Shown piece by piece: positions 1 through 6,261 of a DNA stretch of 6,261 nucleotides. How positions within the stretch are numbered: the stretch's first letter is position 1; every line of letters begins with the position of its first letter. Made by a program: the position numbers and the translations under genes. The notes below the pieces were generated by a model. The model was not told where the DNA came from. It saw only the letters and a list, made by a program, of their open reading frames with translations, and did not search any database. The DNA lies in NCBI GenBank assembly GCA_022736595.1, contig DZDC01000129.1, positions 1 to 6,261 of the forward strand, in the 5' to 3' direction. The stretch is from Draconibacterium orientale. Lineage in GTDB: Bacteria; Bacteroidota; Bacteroidia; Bacteroidales; UBA1556.

Positions 1-21
1 CCCTTTAGGGGATTTAGGGGT
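1..21. repeat. Short tandem TTTAGGGG motif with small hairpin potential, cut by the window edge
   Basis: TTTAGGGG occurs twice with a 9-base period, at 4-11 and 13-20. The first copy is preceded by CCC, so bases 1-10 can form a small CCC/GGG hairpin that may continue outside the window. It lies about 25 bases downstream of the stop codon of the minus-strand 927-residue gene, so it could be part of that gene's 3' end or terminator. Similar G-rich TTTAGGGG strings recur between genes in Bacteroidota as far as I remember, but I cannot check this here. The rest of 1-46 shows only a weak AAAAG/CTTTT inverted repeat near 23-34. Confidence 0.4.
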
Positions 22-46
22 AAAAGAGCTTTTTAGACTGGGCACA

Positions 47-2830
47 TTAATAACTGGCACTGAGCAAGAACTCAACAAACAATTGATCGTAAGGTTGAAA
101 ATATCCTGCTCTAATCCCAAGATCTACCGGTACAGGCAATCTTAAAATATGACTTTCAAAATGCATTTCGAGGCCTGAAGAAGTGTAATATCGACTTTCC
201 CAAATGTTTGCCGGATTGAAAAATAAACTGGTGTTGATTCTCTTGATATACAATATACTACCTAAGCTTAGGTCGGGGTAGGCAAGGGTAAAGTCGTATT
301 GAAATCGTTGAGCAAAGATTTCTGAAAAGGAAGGGAAATCTGGCATCAATTGGTAGCCGTAAGGCATTAAACTTGTGCCAAATTGATAAAAACTCCTTTG
401 GAGATATTCGTATCCCGATTGAATACGCAGGTTGTGATGTCTGCCAATACCTGGAATAAAAAGATTTCCTTGGATGAGATAGTTTATGGCAGGAGCCCAG
501 TGATCACCTATGATATCATTATAATTGCTATTGGCTCTGAGGATTAATCCCCAACGTGGAAATAAATCTTTGGCATGGCGCAATTTGGTAAATCCTAATC
601 TCACATCACCGTATAAAACTCGGAATTTGAAACTTTCATCGGCAAAAATTGCTTCTTCAAAATTGTATTTACCTCCTAATAATCCAATTTCGGGCTGAAT
701 AAAAAAGTAATGCTTTGATTTCAGAAACCTTAAAGGCTCAGAGATGGTTATGGAATAAGTTGGAGAGTTGTATTTACCATAATCTTGACTGTAAAGTCCA
801 GTTTGATAATTAACGCCAAATTTAAAAATAGGATTAAAACCTTCGTAAATATAGTTAGCGTACCAATTGTGTGAAGGCATTCCTTTGTTGTACAGGTATT
901 TGTATCCGGCTTCAAGGGTTGAGGTGCTGAGTAGATTTTGCGACATCACACTAAATCCAAAATTAGCATCCGCATTTTCAATGTTGATGGAAAGGGGTGC
1001 CCAACTGTGAAACTTGAAAAGGTGTAAAAATTTTGAATAATTACGACTGCTAAACTGTATTTGATTATTAAATACCTGACCTTGAATGTTACTAGTGTCA
1101 ATATCAGATTTCATAAATGGACTTGCAAAGGGAAGCTTCGCATTCTCAATTTTTCTTAAATCCTGAATTTTAGCTTTTCTTATTTTCCAACCCTGAGCGG
1201 TATAATCGTTGAAATAGACTTCGTTGTTGTAGGAGCTTAAAAAGTCAACACCATATTTTACGCTACTCACCCGACTGACTTCTGAATTGTCGATTTGCAA
1301 TTGATAAATATTGGCAATACCTTCAATATCATCGATATATAAAATGTGATTAGAATCTATTCTAAGGGGTCGACCCACATTAGAGTATGTGGGATAACCT
1401 ATAGATTTTGAGCTTTTTGATTCAAGTTGGTATTCGGTCAATTGCCAACCTTTTTCAGTGAGTTCATACCACAGTAGATTTCCTTCATGAGTAAAAGTGT
1501 GATGTTTTACAAAGTTTTTTAACGGAATTGTTTGTAGGTTTTTGCCCGACTTTACATCCAGAACTTCAATGCTGTAAGCGCCATTTTTGCTTTGGTTTAG
1601 CACCGCAACTTGGGTGGCATTGTCATTTAAAGATGGATAATAGTAATGGGTTTTACGACTCAATCTTATCTTCTTTTTGGTCTTGAAATCGTATCGCATC
1701 AGCACTTCATACTGCACCTTTTGCCAGCGTGAGTGAATGCGCTTCTCGGTATAACAAAGTACACTGTCTTTTAGTGTTAAGTTCTGAAACTGTCCATAAC
1801 CCACTGACAGTAAGGTTTTAGTCTTGTTATTTTTGAGGTTGGTTATTACAATTCGAGGCCTCCGATTCATGCTATTTTCATAGGATATCAAGCTATGTTC
1901 ATTTAACAACGCGGGGTATTGGTAGGAGGTGTAGTGCTTAGAAGTTGGAGTTTTCACTTCCTTATAATTAATAATTTCATTGCTTATAGCCCATGATTTT
2001 TGCAAGGAATCGAGGGCTTGTTGGTAAAATTTCCTTTTAGTTAAGCCGCTTTGCTGCTTCAAACCATTATTAAACGAAACCACTTCAAATGGATTTTGAG
2101 CAATATAATCTTGAGTTTTTTGCCAAATTTCATCCCCAAATTTCATCTTACCAAAGCTCACCAGTTGGTACCCCAAGGTGTAGTGGTCGGGTACAAAATC
2201 CTTGTAACTTCCCATCGTAGCTTTGTCAAAAGTATAGGCTCCTTCTTCGAGCAATTGGGCTCGCAACGGCATGCTGAAATAACTTTGACGCCCGCGGCCA
2301 CTTTGGCTCAGTTGGGTTTCGGTTTCCACAGCATCTCCTTCGAGGTACCAAGTGGGAAGATATGCGCCAATCAGTGCTGAGGTTCCCATTTGGCCAAAAA
2401 AGTAATAAAACAATTTTGCCCACGATTGATTGAGTTTATCAATCTGTACCACGTGTCGATATTCGTGTAAAGCCAATTGCTGAAACCAATCTTGAGCATA
2501 TCCATCTTGCGGTTGTAAGGCATGCACTTCCATTCGTTTAGGAGCCCATACCACCATAGCATTGGAAGTGCTGGATTCCATCTGCATTAAAATCTCAATT
2601 TTTGAAGCCTGATGACCCAAACTTTTACCCACATTTTCGGTAGCCCATTGCAGGTCGTTGGCAAATTTTTGAGCTACCTTCTCGGCATAGTCGGGATATA
2701 CCAACTTGAGATTTAGGGTGTCAATTTGTTTCCAATGGGTATTGCCACGGTTTTGGCCGCTATTGTAAAACTGAGCTTTGGCTGCCATCAAAACTAACAA
2801 TAAGATAATCGATAAAAGTGTTGATTTCAT
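47..2830 (-). CDS. Exported metallopeptidase-like protein with beta-propeller and outer-membrane beta-barrel
   Basis: The 927-residue product starts with a clear type I signal peptide: Lys2, a Leu/Ile-rich core and a likely cut after AKA at residue 19. Residues 30-280 resemble the peptidase-MA (gluzincin-like) fold. HEYRH at 122-126 fits the HExxH zinc motif, and WYLEGDA at 161-167 supplies a plausible third ligand, Glu164, 38 residues later. Residues 295-570 contain repeated strand patterns of the kind seen in TolB/PD40-type beta-propellers, for example RYDFKTKKKIRLS followed by YYPSLND. A YSKFLHLFKFHSWAPL segment at 598-613 leads into a region of alternating aromatic strands (about 614-927) that ends in Tyr, as expected of an outer-membrane barrel inserted by the BAM machinery. 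I infer a barrel-anchored protein with a periplasmic or surface-exposed peptidase head; proteolytic activity and substrate are unknown. The ATG lies six bases after the upstream 289-residue gene, so the two are probably cotranscribed. No clear Shine-Dalgarno sequence precedes it. No frameshift or truncation is seen. Confidence 0.9.
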   Translation of the reverse strand: MKSTLLSIILLLVLMAAKAQFYNSGQNRGNTHWKQIDTLNLKLVYPDYAEKVAQKFANDLQWATENVGKSLGHQASKIEILMQMESSTSNAMVVWAPKRMEVHALQPQDGYAQDWFQQLALHEYRHVVQIDKLNQSWAKLFYYFFGQMGTSALIGAYLPTWYLEGDAVETETQLSQSGRGRQSYFSMPLRAQLLEEGAYTFDKATMGSYKDFVPDHYTLGYQLVSFGKMKFGDEIWQKTQDYIAQNPFEVVSFNNGLKQQSGLTKRKFYQQALDSLQKSWAISNEIINYKEVKTPTSKHYTSYQYPALLNEHSLISYENSMNRRPRIVITNLKNNKTKTLLSVGYGQFQNLTLKDSVLCYTEKRIHSRWQKVQYEVLMRYDFKTKKKIRLSRKTHYYYPSLNDNATQVAVLNQSKNGAYSIEVLDVKSGKNLQTIPLKNFVKHHTFTHEGNLLWYELTEKGWQLTEYQLESKSSKSIGYPTYSNVGRPLRIDSNHILYIDDIEGIANIYQLQIDNSEVSRVSSVKYGVDFLSSYNNEVYFNDYTAQGWKIRKAKIQDLRKIENAKLPFASPFMKSDIDTSNIQGQVFNNQIQFSSRNYSKFLHLFKFHSWAPLSINIENADANFGFSVMSQNLLSTSTLEAGYKYLYNKGMPSHNWYANYIYEGFNPIFKFGVNYQTGLYSQDYGKYNSPTYSITISEPLRFLKSKHYFFIQPEIGLLGGKYNFEEAIFADESFKFRVLYGDVRLGFTKLRHAKDLFPRWGLILRANSNYNDIIGDHWAPAINYLIQGNLFIPGIGRHHNLRIQSGYEYLQRSFYQFGTSLMPYGYQLMPDFPSFSEIFAQRFQYDFTLAYPDLSLGSILYIKRINTSLFFNPANIWESRYYTSSGLEMHFESHILRLPVPVDLGIRAGYFQPYDQLFVEFLLSASY

Positions 2831-2836
2831 TAAGGA

Positions 2837-3706
2837 TTATGGATTGGGGGTAGTCTTGTACATTCCCTTTTTATGCATTTGTTGATAAATCAAAGTAATC
2901 AGAAACACAAAAACCAAAGCAAAAATGGCCAAAATAGATTGGATATAAACGGGTGCTGTCAAGGCAAGGCGTAAGAGAACTGTGGCCAATGCGAAAGCTG
3001 AATTTCTAAACATGACCATATATTGATAGTTGTATCGTAAAGATATGAGTACCAACAAAATATCTGAAAATATGAGAATGGTGTAAAAGGTTCCAAAGAA
3101 TTTAAAGGTTTCAGAATGGGTCATAAAGAGATAACCATCTTGAATTCCGAGTATTACAAACGAAATGAGTAAAAAGATAGAAATCATTTTTTTGATATTG
3201 GTAAATCGAGCCTGATCTTCTATATCATAAGTGATGTTGCGATGAATTCGAATATTTTTAATCATGAATATTCCAAAGAAAATGAACCAAGCCGTGCCGG
3301 CATCGGCAAAAAAGTGCAGTAACGTTTCTTCGGCATGACTCCAATCAATGGCGTCGGGAAATTCGGTGAACCGCTTGAAGGCATTTCGCAATAAAATGAG
3401 CGAAATAATTTCAAATTGCTTGTGCATGGAACTGGCGATGGATGAGGGTAAGGTAAAAACTAGACTCATCACCTCAAAAAACAGGAGAATTACAAATGCA
3501 GTTTCGATGCTTGCAAAATGGTTTGTGGAAACATAAACACTTATAAATTGGGGCAGAAATCCCCAAATATTGAGCTGTATCGCTACTAAAGTGAGTAAAA
3601 ATCCAATTACCACCGCCGAACCTAAAAGTTTTTGGTTGCTTTTGCTTTCCCAATAGTGTTCAATGGGATCATAGATTTTTACGAAGAAGTCAATGAGTTT
3701 TTTCAT
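2837..3706 (-). CDS. Polytopic inner-membrane protein of unknown function
   Basis: I do not recognise the family. The 289-residue product has a short charged N-terminus (residues 1-27) without a cleavable signal peptide. Hydrophobic stretches lie at about 28-50, 66-87, 128-149, 173-193, 201-223, 233-255 and 257-276, with a shorter one at 98-108, suggesting seven or eight membrane helices. The tail is basic (MHKKGMYK). Charged or polar residues close to membrane segments include Glu78 and Glu99, the loop DWSHAEE at 121-127, Asp135, and Asp190 in GIQDGYLF; none forms a catalytic motif I know. A partial Shine-Dalgarno-like AAGG (CCTT at 3715-3718 on the plus strand) lies 8 bases before the ATG and supports this start. 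It is the first gene of a minus-strand pair. The stop codon is only six bases from the ATG of the metallopeptidase/barrel gene, so translational coupling and a shared envelope role are plausible. A transporter or a membrane-embedded enzyme are both possible. Confidence 0.88.
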   Translation of the reverse strand: MKKLIDFFVKIYDPIEHYWESKSNQKLLGSAVVIGFLLTLVAIQLNIWGFLPQFISVYVSTNHFASIETAFVILLFFEVMSLVFTLPSSIASSMHKQFEIISLILLRNAFKRFTEFPDAIDWSHAEETLLHFFADAGTAWFIFFGIFMIKNIRIHRNITYDIEDQARFTNIKKMISIFLLISFVILGIQDGYLFMTHSETFKFFGTFYTILIFSDILLVLISLRYNYQYMVMFRNSAFALATVLLRLALTAPVYIQSILAIFALVFVFLITLIYQQMHKKGMYKTTPNP

Positions 3707-3829
3707 ATTCTATACCTTGTTTTGAATAAAATTATGTAAAATAATATTGCTTAATATATTGGAATTCAATAATATAAATGATGCTTTTGTTTCTGATTTT
3801 TAAAGTAATAATCCAATTGATAATAAATT

Positions 3830-3837
3830 CAAAAGTA
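3830..3837 (-). promoter_or_regulatory. Candidate Bacteroidota -7 promoter element for the minus-strand operon
   Basis: On the minus strand this reads TACTTTTG, an exact match to the TAnnTTTG consensus of the Bacteroidota primary sigma factor. It would give a leader of roughly 115-120 bases before the ATG at 3706. No TTG-type -33 element is found at the usual spacing (none between 3838 and 3886), and an 8-base motif with two free positions can occur by chance in AT-rich DNA, so this is tentative. Confidence 0.3.
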
Positions 3838-3879
3838 GGTAATTTTTAGATAAAGGTACTTAAAGGTAATGGAATAGGT
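3837..3879. repeat. AGGT direct-repeat cluster, possible operator
   Basis: TAAAGGTA occurs twice in exact tandem with a 10-base period, at 3851-3858 and 3861-3868. The AGGT core appears at 3837, 3854, 3864 and 3876, and AGGTAAT is shared by the first and third copies. A 10-base period places the two best copies on the same face of the helix, as binding sites for a dimeric or cooperative regulator often are. The cluster directly abuts the candidate minus-strand -7 element, on its upstream side. No regulator gene is present in the window, and the repeat is short enough to be accidental. Confidence 0.3.
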
Positions 3880-4055
3880 GTTTGATCAATGAATTTATTG
3901 GCCATTTTACTGTTTTTTAGCATGATAACCTCCGATAAATATTAGAAAATTCTTCCAATTTGCCTTTTATAATTGCCTACTTTTACCGCCAGATTGTTAA
4001 AAGTAATTTTCACAATCAATTTATTTTTATAACAGTAAAATTTATTTTTCAACAG

Positions 4056-5879
4056 ATGAACAAAACACACAGTTTCCATATACCAGTAATGGGCATTGGC
4101 TTTACCGCTGATTCTCCCATTAAAGTGGCGCATTTGGGCATTGACTCGGTGATTTCGTTGGTGGATGATGTTTTGCTTGAGAAAATTCGCAAAGTTTATA
4201 CTTCTAAATTTGGAATGGATTATTCCGAAATTCGTGAATCGGACGACGATTACAGAGCCAATCGTGTAGAGTCGTATCTCAATATGGTTCAAGAAATTGC
4301 AGAACGCAAATTGGAAGAATTAAAGCAAAACATTTCTCAAAAAACCGATGAGCTTAAGGCTTACATCCAATCCCTTCCCGAGGGTCATAACCTGCGCGAA
4401 GATTTCAAACAATGGCAAAACAATTTGCCCAATCGCGACGAAATCTTAAATCGAATCAAAAACTCCTTAAAATTGGGTAGCATCGACGTCAATATTATGA
4501 CCAAAGTGGATAAAACCAATTTTAAAAGTGGGGTGGAACTCCCTGCCGAATACAACGATGCACACGCTGCTTTTCGTGGTTTTGCCAAGAGCAATTTATC
4601 CTCAAGTATTATTTTATCTGCCGGAATGAACCCTCGATTGTATGCTTATATCGAGAATTTCGACGATTTTTATCCCGATGCTCAAGGACAAATCAAAAAG
4701 AAAATCATTCTTAAAGTTAGCGATTTCAAATCGGCCTTAATTCAAGGTAAATACTTGGCTAAAAAGGGAATTTGGGTGAGCGAATTTCGAATAGAATCGG
4801 GTTTAAATTGTGGCGGTCACGCCTTTGCTTCTGATGGATACCTTCTTGGTCCCATACTCGAAGAGTTTAAACTACGACGTGCAGAATTGCTTCAATCCAT
4901 GCACGAGATTCTTGTGCCTGCCTTAACAGCTAAGTCACGTCCAGTGCCTACTGAGCCTATTACCATCCATATCACTGCACAAGGTGGAGTAGGTACCGCA
5001 GAAGAACATAACTTTCTTCTAAATTATTACCAATTGGATTCAGTGGGTTGGGGTTCTCCCTTTTTACTGGTTCCTGAAGCTACTACCCTCGACGAGGAAA
5101 CGCTAAATCGACTTATCGATGCTAAAGAAGATGACCTCTACTTAAGCAATGTTTCTCCTTTGGGCGTTCCTTTCAACAATCTTAGAGGTAATACCAAAGA
5201 CGTTGAAAAACAACAGCTTATAGATAATGGTAAACCCGGAAGTACTTGCCCTAGAAAATTTGTAAAACTCAATACCGATCTTACTGAAAAGGCCATTTGT
5301 ACTGCATCCCGCACCTATCAAATGCTGAAAATTAAAGCTTTGGAAAAAATTGAAATGACCAAAGAAAAGTTTGCCTTTGAATATAATCGTATTGTTGAGA
5401 AATCTTGTATTTGCGCTGGTTTAGGAACTTCCACTTTGAAAGCTCTTGATGCTGATATTAAGGATATCGGACCAGGAGTGTCGGTTTGTCCCGGGCCTAA
5501 TATGGCCTACTTCTCACGCAAACTTTCGCTTCAACAAATGATTGATCATATTTACGGACGTACCAATACTATTGAGCGCACAGATCGACCTAATTTTTTG
5601 GTGAAAGAATTGAGCCTATATATCGATTACCTTAAAAACAAAGTTAAAGAAGATCACGATACCTCTGATGCCAAATTGATTAACTATTATCATCAGTTTG
5701 CCAAAAATTTGGACAATGGAATCGAGTATTATCAACAGCTATTTTCAGAATTGAAATTGGACTTTAAAAACTCCAAACAACAGGTATTGAAGTCTTTTGA
5801 TGATTATAGTGCCAAGCTTCAACTCTTGAAATTAGAAATTCTTTCGATGAAACCGGCTCCTATAAAAGTTAAATCATAG
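4056..5879 (+). CDS. Large nitronate monooxygenase-like (FMN TIM-barrel) protein with helical insert and cysteine-containing C-terminal region
   Basis: The 607-residue product has no signal peptide or membrane segment and should be cytoplasmic. Motifs follow the order of the 2-nitropropane dioxygenase/nitronate monooxygenase barrel. First comes an N-terminal strand and helix, PVMGIGFTADSPIKVAHLG then SVIS (residues 10-34). Next are IDVNIM (143-148, like the family's GVNL), SIILSAG (184-190), and KIILKVSDFKSALIQGKYLAKKG (216-238). GLNCGGHAF (249-257) resembles the EAGGH motif, with His255 at the proposed catalytic position. TAQGGVGTAEEH (307-318) and DSVGWGSPFLLVPEA (328-342) match the phosphate-binding glycine region and the GTRFLATPE-type strand. 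Residues 40-140 form a charged helical, partly coiled-coil insert not found in ordinary members, which are about 320-360 residues. The C-terminal part carries Cys398, Cys415, Cys451, Cys453 and Cys478 and ends in long helices. Flavin binding is inferred; the substrate is unknown. The ATG at 4056 is chosen because homology-like sequence begins just after it; the in-frame upstream stretch back to a TTG at 3960 is AT-rich and atypical. The leader lacks a Shine-Dalgarno sequence. Confidence 0.88.
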   Translation: MNKTHSFHIPVMGIGFTADSPIKVAHLGIDSVISLVDDVLLEKIRKVYTSKFGMDYSEIRESDDDYRANRVESYLNMVQEIAERKLEELKQNISQKTDELKAYIQSLPEGHNLREDFKQWQNNLPNRDEILNRIKNSLKLGSIDVNIMTKVDKTNFKSGVELPAEYNDAHAAFRGFAKSNLSSSIILSAGMNPRLYAYIENFDDFYPDAQGQIKKKIILKVSDFKSALIQGKYLAKKGIWVSEFRIESGLNCGGHAFASDGYLLGPILEEFKLRRAELLQSMHEILVPALTAKSRPVPTEPITIHITAQGGVGTAEEHNFLLNYYQLDSVGWGSPFLLVPEATTLDEETLNRLIDAKEDDLYLSNVSPLGVPFNNLRGNTKDVEKQQLIDNGKPGSTCPRKFVKLNTDLTEKAICTASRTYQMLKIKALEKIEMTKEKFAFEYNRIVEKSCICAGLGTSTLKALDADIKDIGPGVSVCPGPNMAYFSRKLSLQQMIDHIYGRTNTIERTDRPNFLVKELSLYIDYLKNKVKEDHDTSDAKLINYYHQFAKNLDNGIEYYQQLFSELKLDFKNSKQQVLKSFDDYSAKLQLLKLEILSMKPAPIKVKS

Positions 5880-5891
5880 GGTTTTACTTTT
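5864..5891. terminator. Weak AT-rich hairpin between convergent genes, possible bidirectional terminator
   Basis: AAAAGT at 5864-5869 pairs with ACTTTT at 5886-5891. After a one-base bulge, AAA at 5871-5873 can pair with TTT at 5883-5885, leaving a loop of about nine bases. It straddles the stop codons of both convergent genes, which are only four bases apart. On the plus strand only one further T follows the stem (5892). The stem is nearly all A-T, so stability is low and the function is uncertain. Confidence 0.2.
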
Positions 5892-6252
5892 TAAAGATAA
5901 AATATACAGCCAACACCAGAAAAACAAAACCAATCAAATGGTTGAGTTTGAAACTTTCGGTTTTGAAGGCAATGAGGGTAAAGAGCATAAATACAACCAA
6001 GGTGATAACCTCTTGAATTACTTTGAGTTCGACTAAGCTAAAAGGACCTCCGTTGCCTTTGAAACCGATGCGGTTGGCGGGCACTTGAGCAAAATATTCA
6101 AAAAGGGCTATCCCCCAACTTAACAGTACGATGCTTACTAAGCCCAATTTGCTAAACCATTTCCATTCACTAAACTTCAAGTGGCCATACCAAGCCAGGG
6201 TCATAAAGGTATTGGATAAAACAAGGAGTGCAATGGTCAAAACTGCTTTCAT
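5884..6252 (-). CDS. DUF486 / DMT-superfamily small membrane protein
   Basis: The 122-residue product matches what I know of the DUF486 (DMT_6, drug/metabolite transporter superfamily) family in length and motifs. Four membrane helices lie at about 3-20, 34-54, 79-97 and 103-119. The hallmark FEYFAQVPANRIG at 51-63 follows helix 2, and FSLVELKVIQEVITL at 71-85 leads into helix 3. As a four-helix, single-repeat protein it would need to act as a dimer, like the small multidrug resistance exporters. No substrate is established for the family to my knowledge, so a transport role is inferred only. The ATG at 6250-6252 is well placed because TM1 begins immediately after it. Only nine upstream bases are visible and they show no Shine-Dalgarno sequence, so its promoter and any operon partner lie outside the window. 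It is convergent with the 607-residue gene. Confidence 0.93.
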   Translation of the reverse strand: MKAVLTIALLVLSNTFMTLAWYGHLKFSEWKWFSKLGLVSIVLLSWGIALFEYFAQVPANRIGFKGNGGPFSLVELKVIQEVITLVVFMLFTLIAFKTESFKLNHLIGFVFLVLAVYFIFKK

Positions 6253-6261
6253 AAATCAAGG

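Larger units (their letters stand above)
3707..4055. other. Divergent AT-rich intergenic region
   Basis: This 349-base spacer separates the start codons of the divergent 289-residue (minus) and 607-residue (plus) genes and must hold both promoters. It is strongly AT-rich and encodes no convincing small protein. It contains one exact match to the Bacteroidota -7 element on the minus strand (3830-3837) and an AGGT repeat cluster (3837-3879). It also has an 8-base palindrome TTGATCAA at 3882-3889 and a weak 5-base inverted repeat TATTG/CAATA at 3757-3771. For the plus gene only imperfect -7 matches are seen: TACTTTTA at 3978-3985, with TTTG 15 bases upstream at 3959-3962, and TAATTTTC at 4004-4011. 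No tRNA, riboswitch or strong structured RNA is apparent. Confidence 0.75.

Noticed and set aside
1..21. Telomere-like TTTAGGG repeat
   Set aside because: There are only two copies, with a 9-base rather than 7-base period, in a clearly bacterial gene context, so a telomere is not a reasonable reading.
2051..2380. 109-codon plus-strand open frame inside the metallopeptidase/barrel gene
   Set aside because: It lies wholly antisense to a well-supported domain of the 927-residue protein and shows no protein-like motif.
3757..3771. Inverted repeat TATTG/CAATA as a terminator or operator
   Set aside because: The stem is only five bases in very AT-rich DNA, which is expected by chance, and it has no T-tract or useful position.
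3960..4055. In-frame N-terminal extension of the 607-residue protein starting at TTG
   Set aside because: The 32 extra residues come from AT-rich leader, are rich in Phe, Ile and Asn and do not resemble the rest of the protein. A good ATG lies at 4056, directly before the first conserved-looking strand.
3942..4292. 116-codon open frame on the minus strand across the spacer and the start of the NMO-like gene
   Set aside because: It is largely antisense to a convincing coding region, has no family resemblance, and its composition looks like a mirror of the sense gene.

Overview
The window looks like ordinary chromosomal DNA from a member of the Bacteroidota, probably Flavobacteriia or a neighbouring marine or environmental lineage. 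The evidence is AT-rich sequence, ATG starts in A/T-rich leaders with little or no Shine-Dalgarno sequence, a large outer-membrane protein of a type common in that phylum, and a sequence matching the Bacteroidota -7 promoter consensus. No phage, transposon, CRISPR, tRNA or rRNA signal is visible.

Layout: four protein genes fill almost everything. On the minus strand, 3706 to 47 holds a two-gene unit. A 289-residue polytopic membrane protein of unknown function comes first. Six bases later comes a 927-residue exported protein that appears to join a zinc-metallopeptidase-like domain (HEYRH plus a downstream WYLEG), a beta-propeller-like middle and an outer-membrane beta-barrel. A 349-base AT-rich divergent spacer (3707-4055) holds the likely promoters of both directions and a short direct-repeat cluster. 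On the plus strand, 4056-5879 encodes a 607-residue cytoplasmic protein whose motifs follow the order of the FMN-dependent nitronate monooxygenase-type TIM barrel. It also carries a helical insertion of about 100 residues after the first barrel unit and a C-terminal extension with five cysteines. A DUF486 (DMT superfamily) four-helix membrane protein lies convergently at 6252-5884, only four bases beyond the end of that gene. Bases 1-46 are downstream of the 927-residue gene and contain a G/C-rich tandem motif at the window edge.

No pathway clearly joins the four genes. The only physically coupled pair is the membrane protein and the outer-membrane metallopeptidase-like protein. The most unusual item is the enlarged nitronate-monooxygenase-like protein, whose substrate and cysteine function cannot be read from sequence alone.
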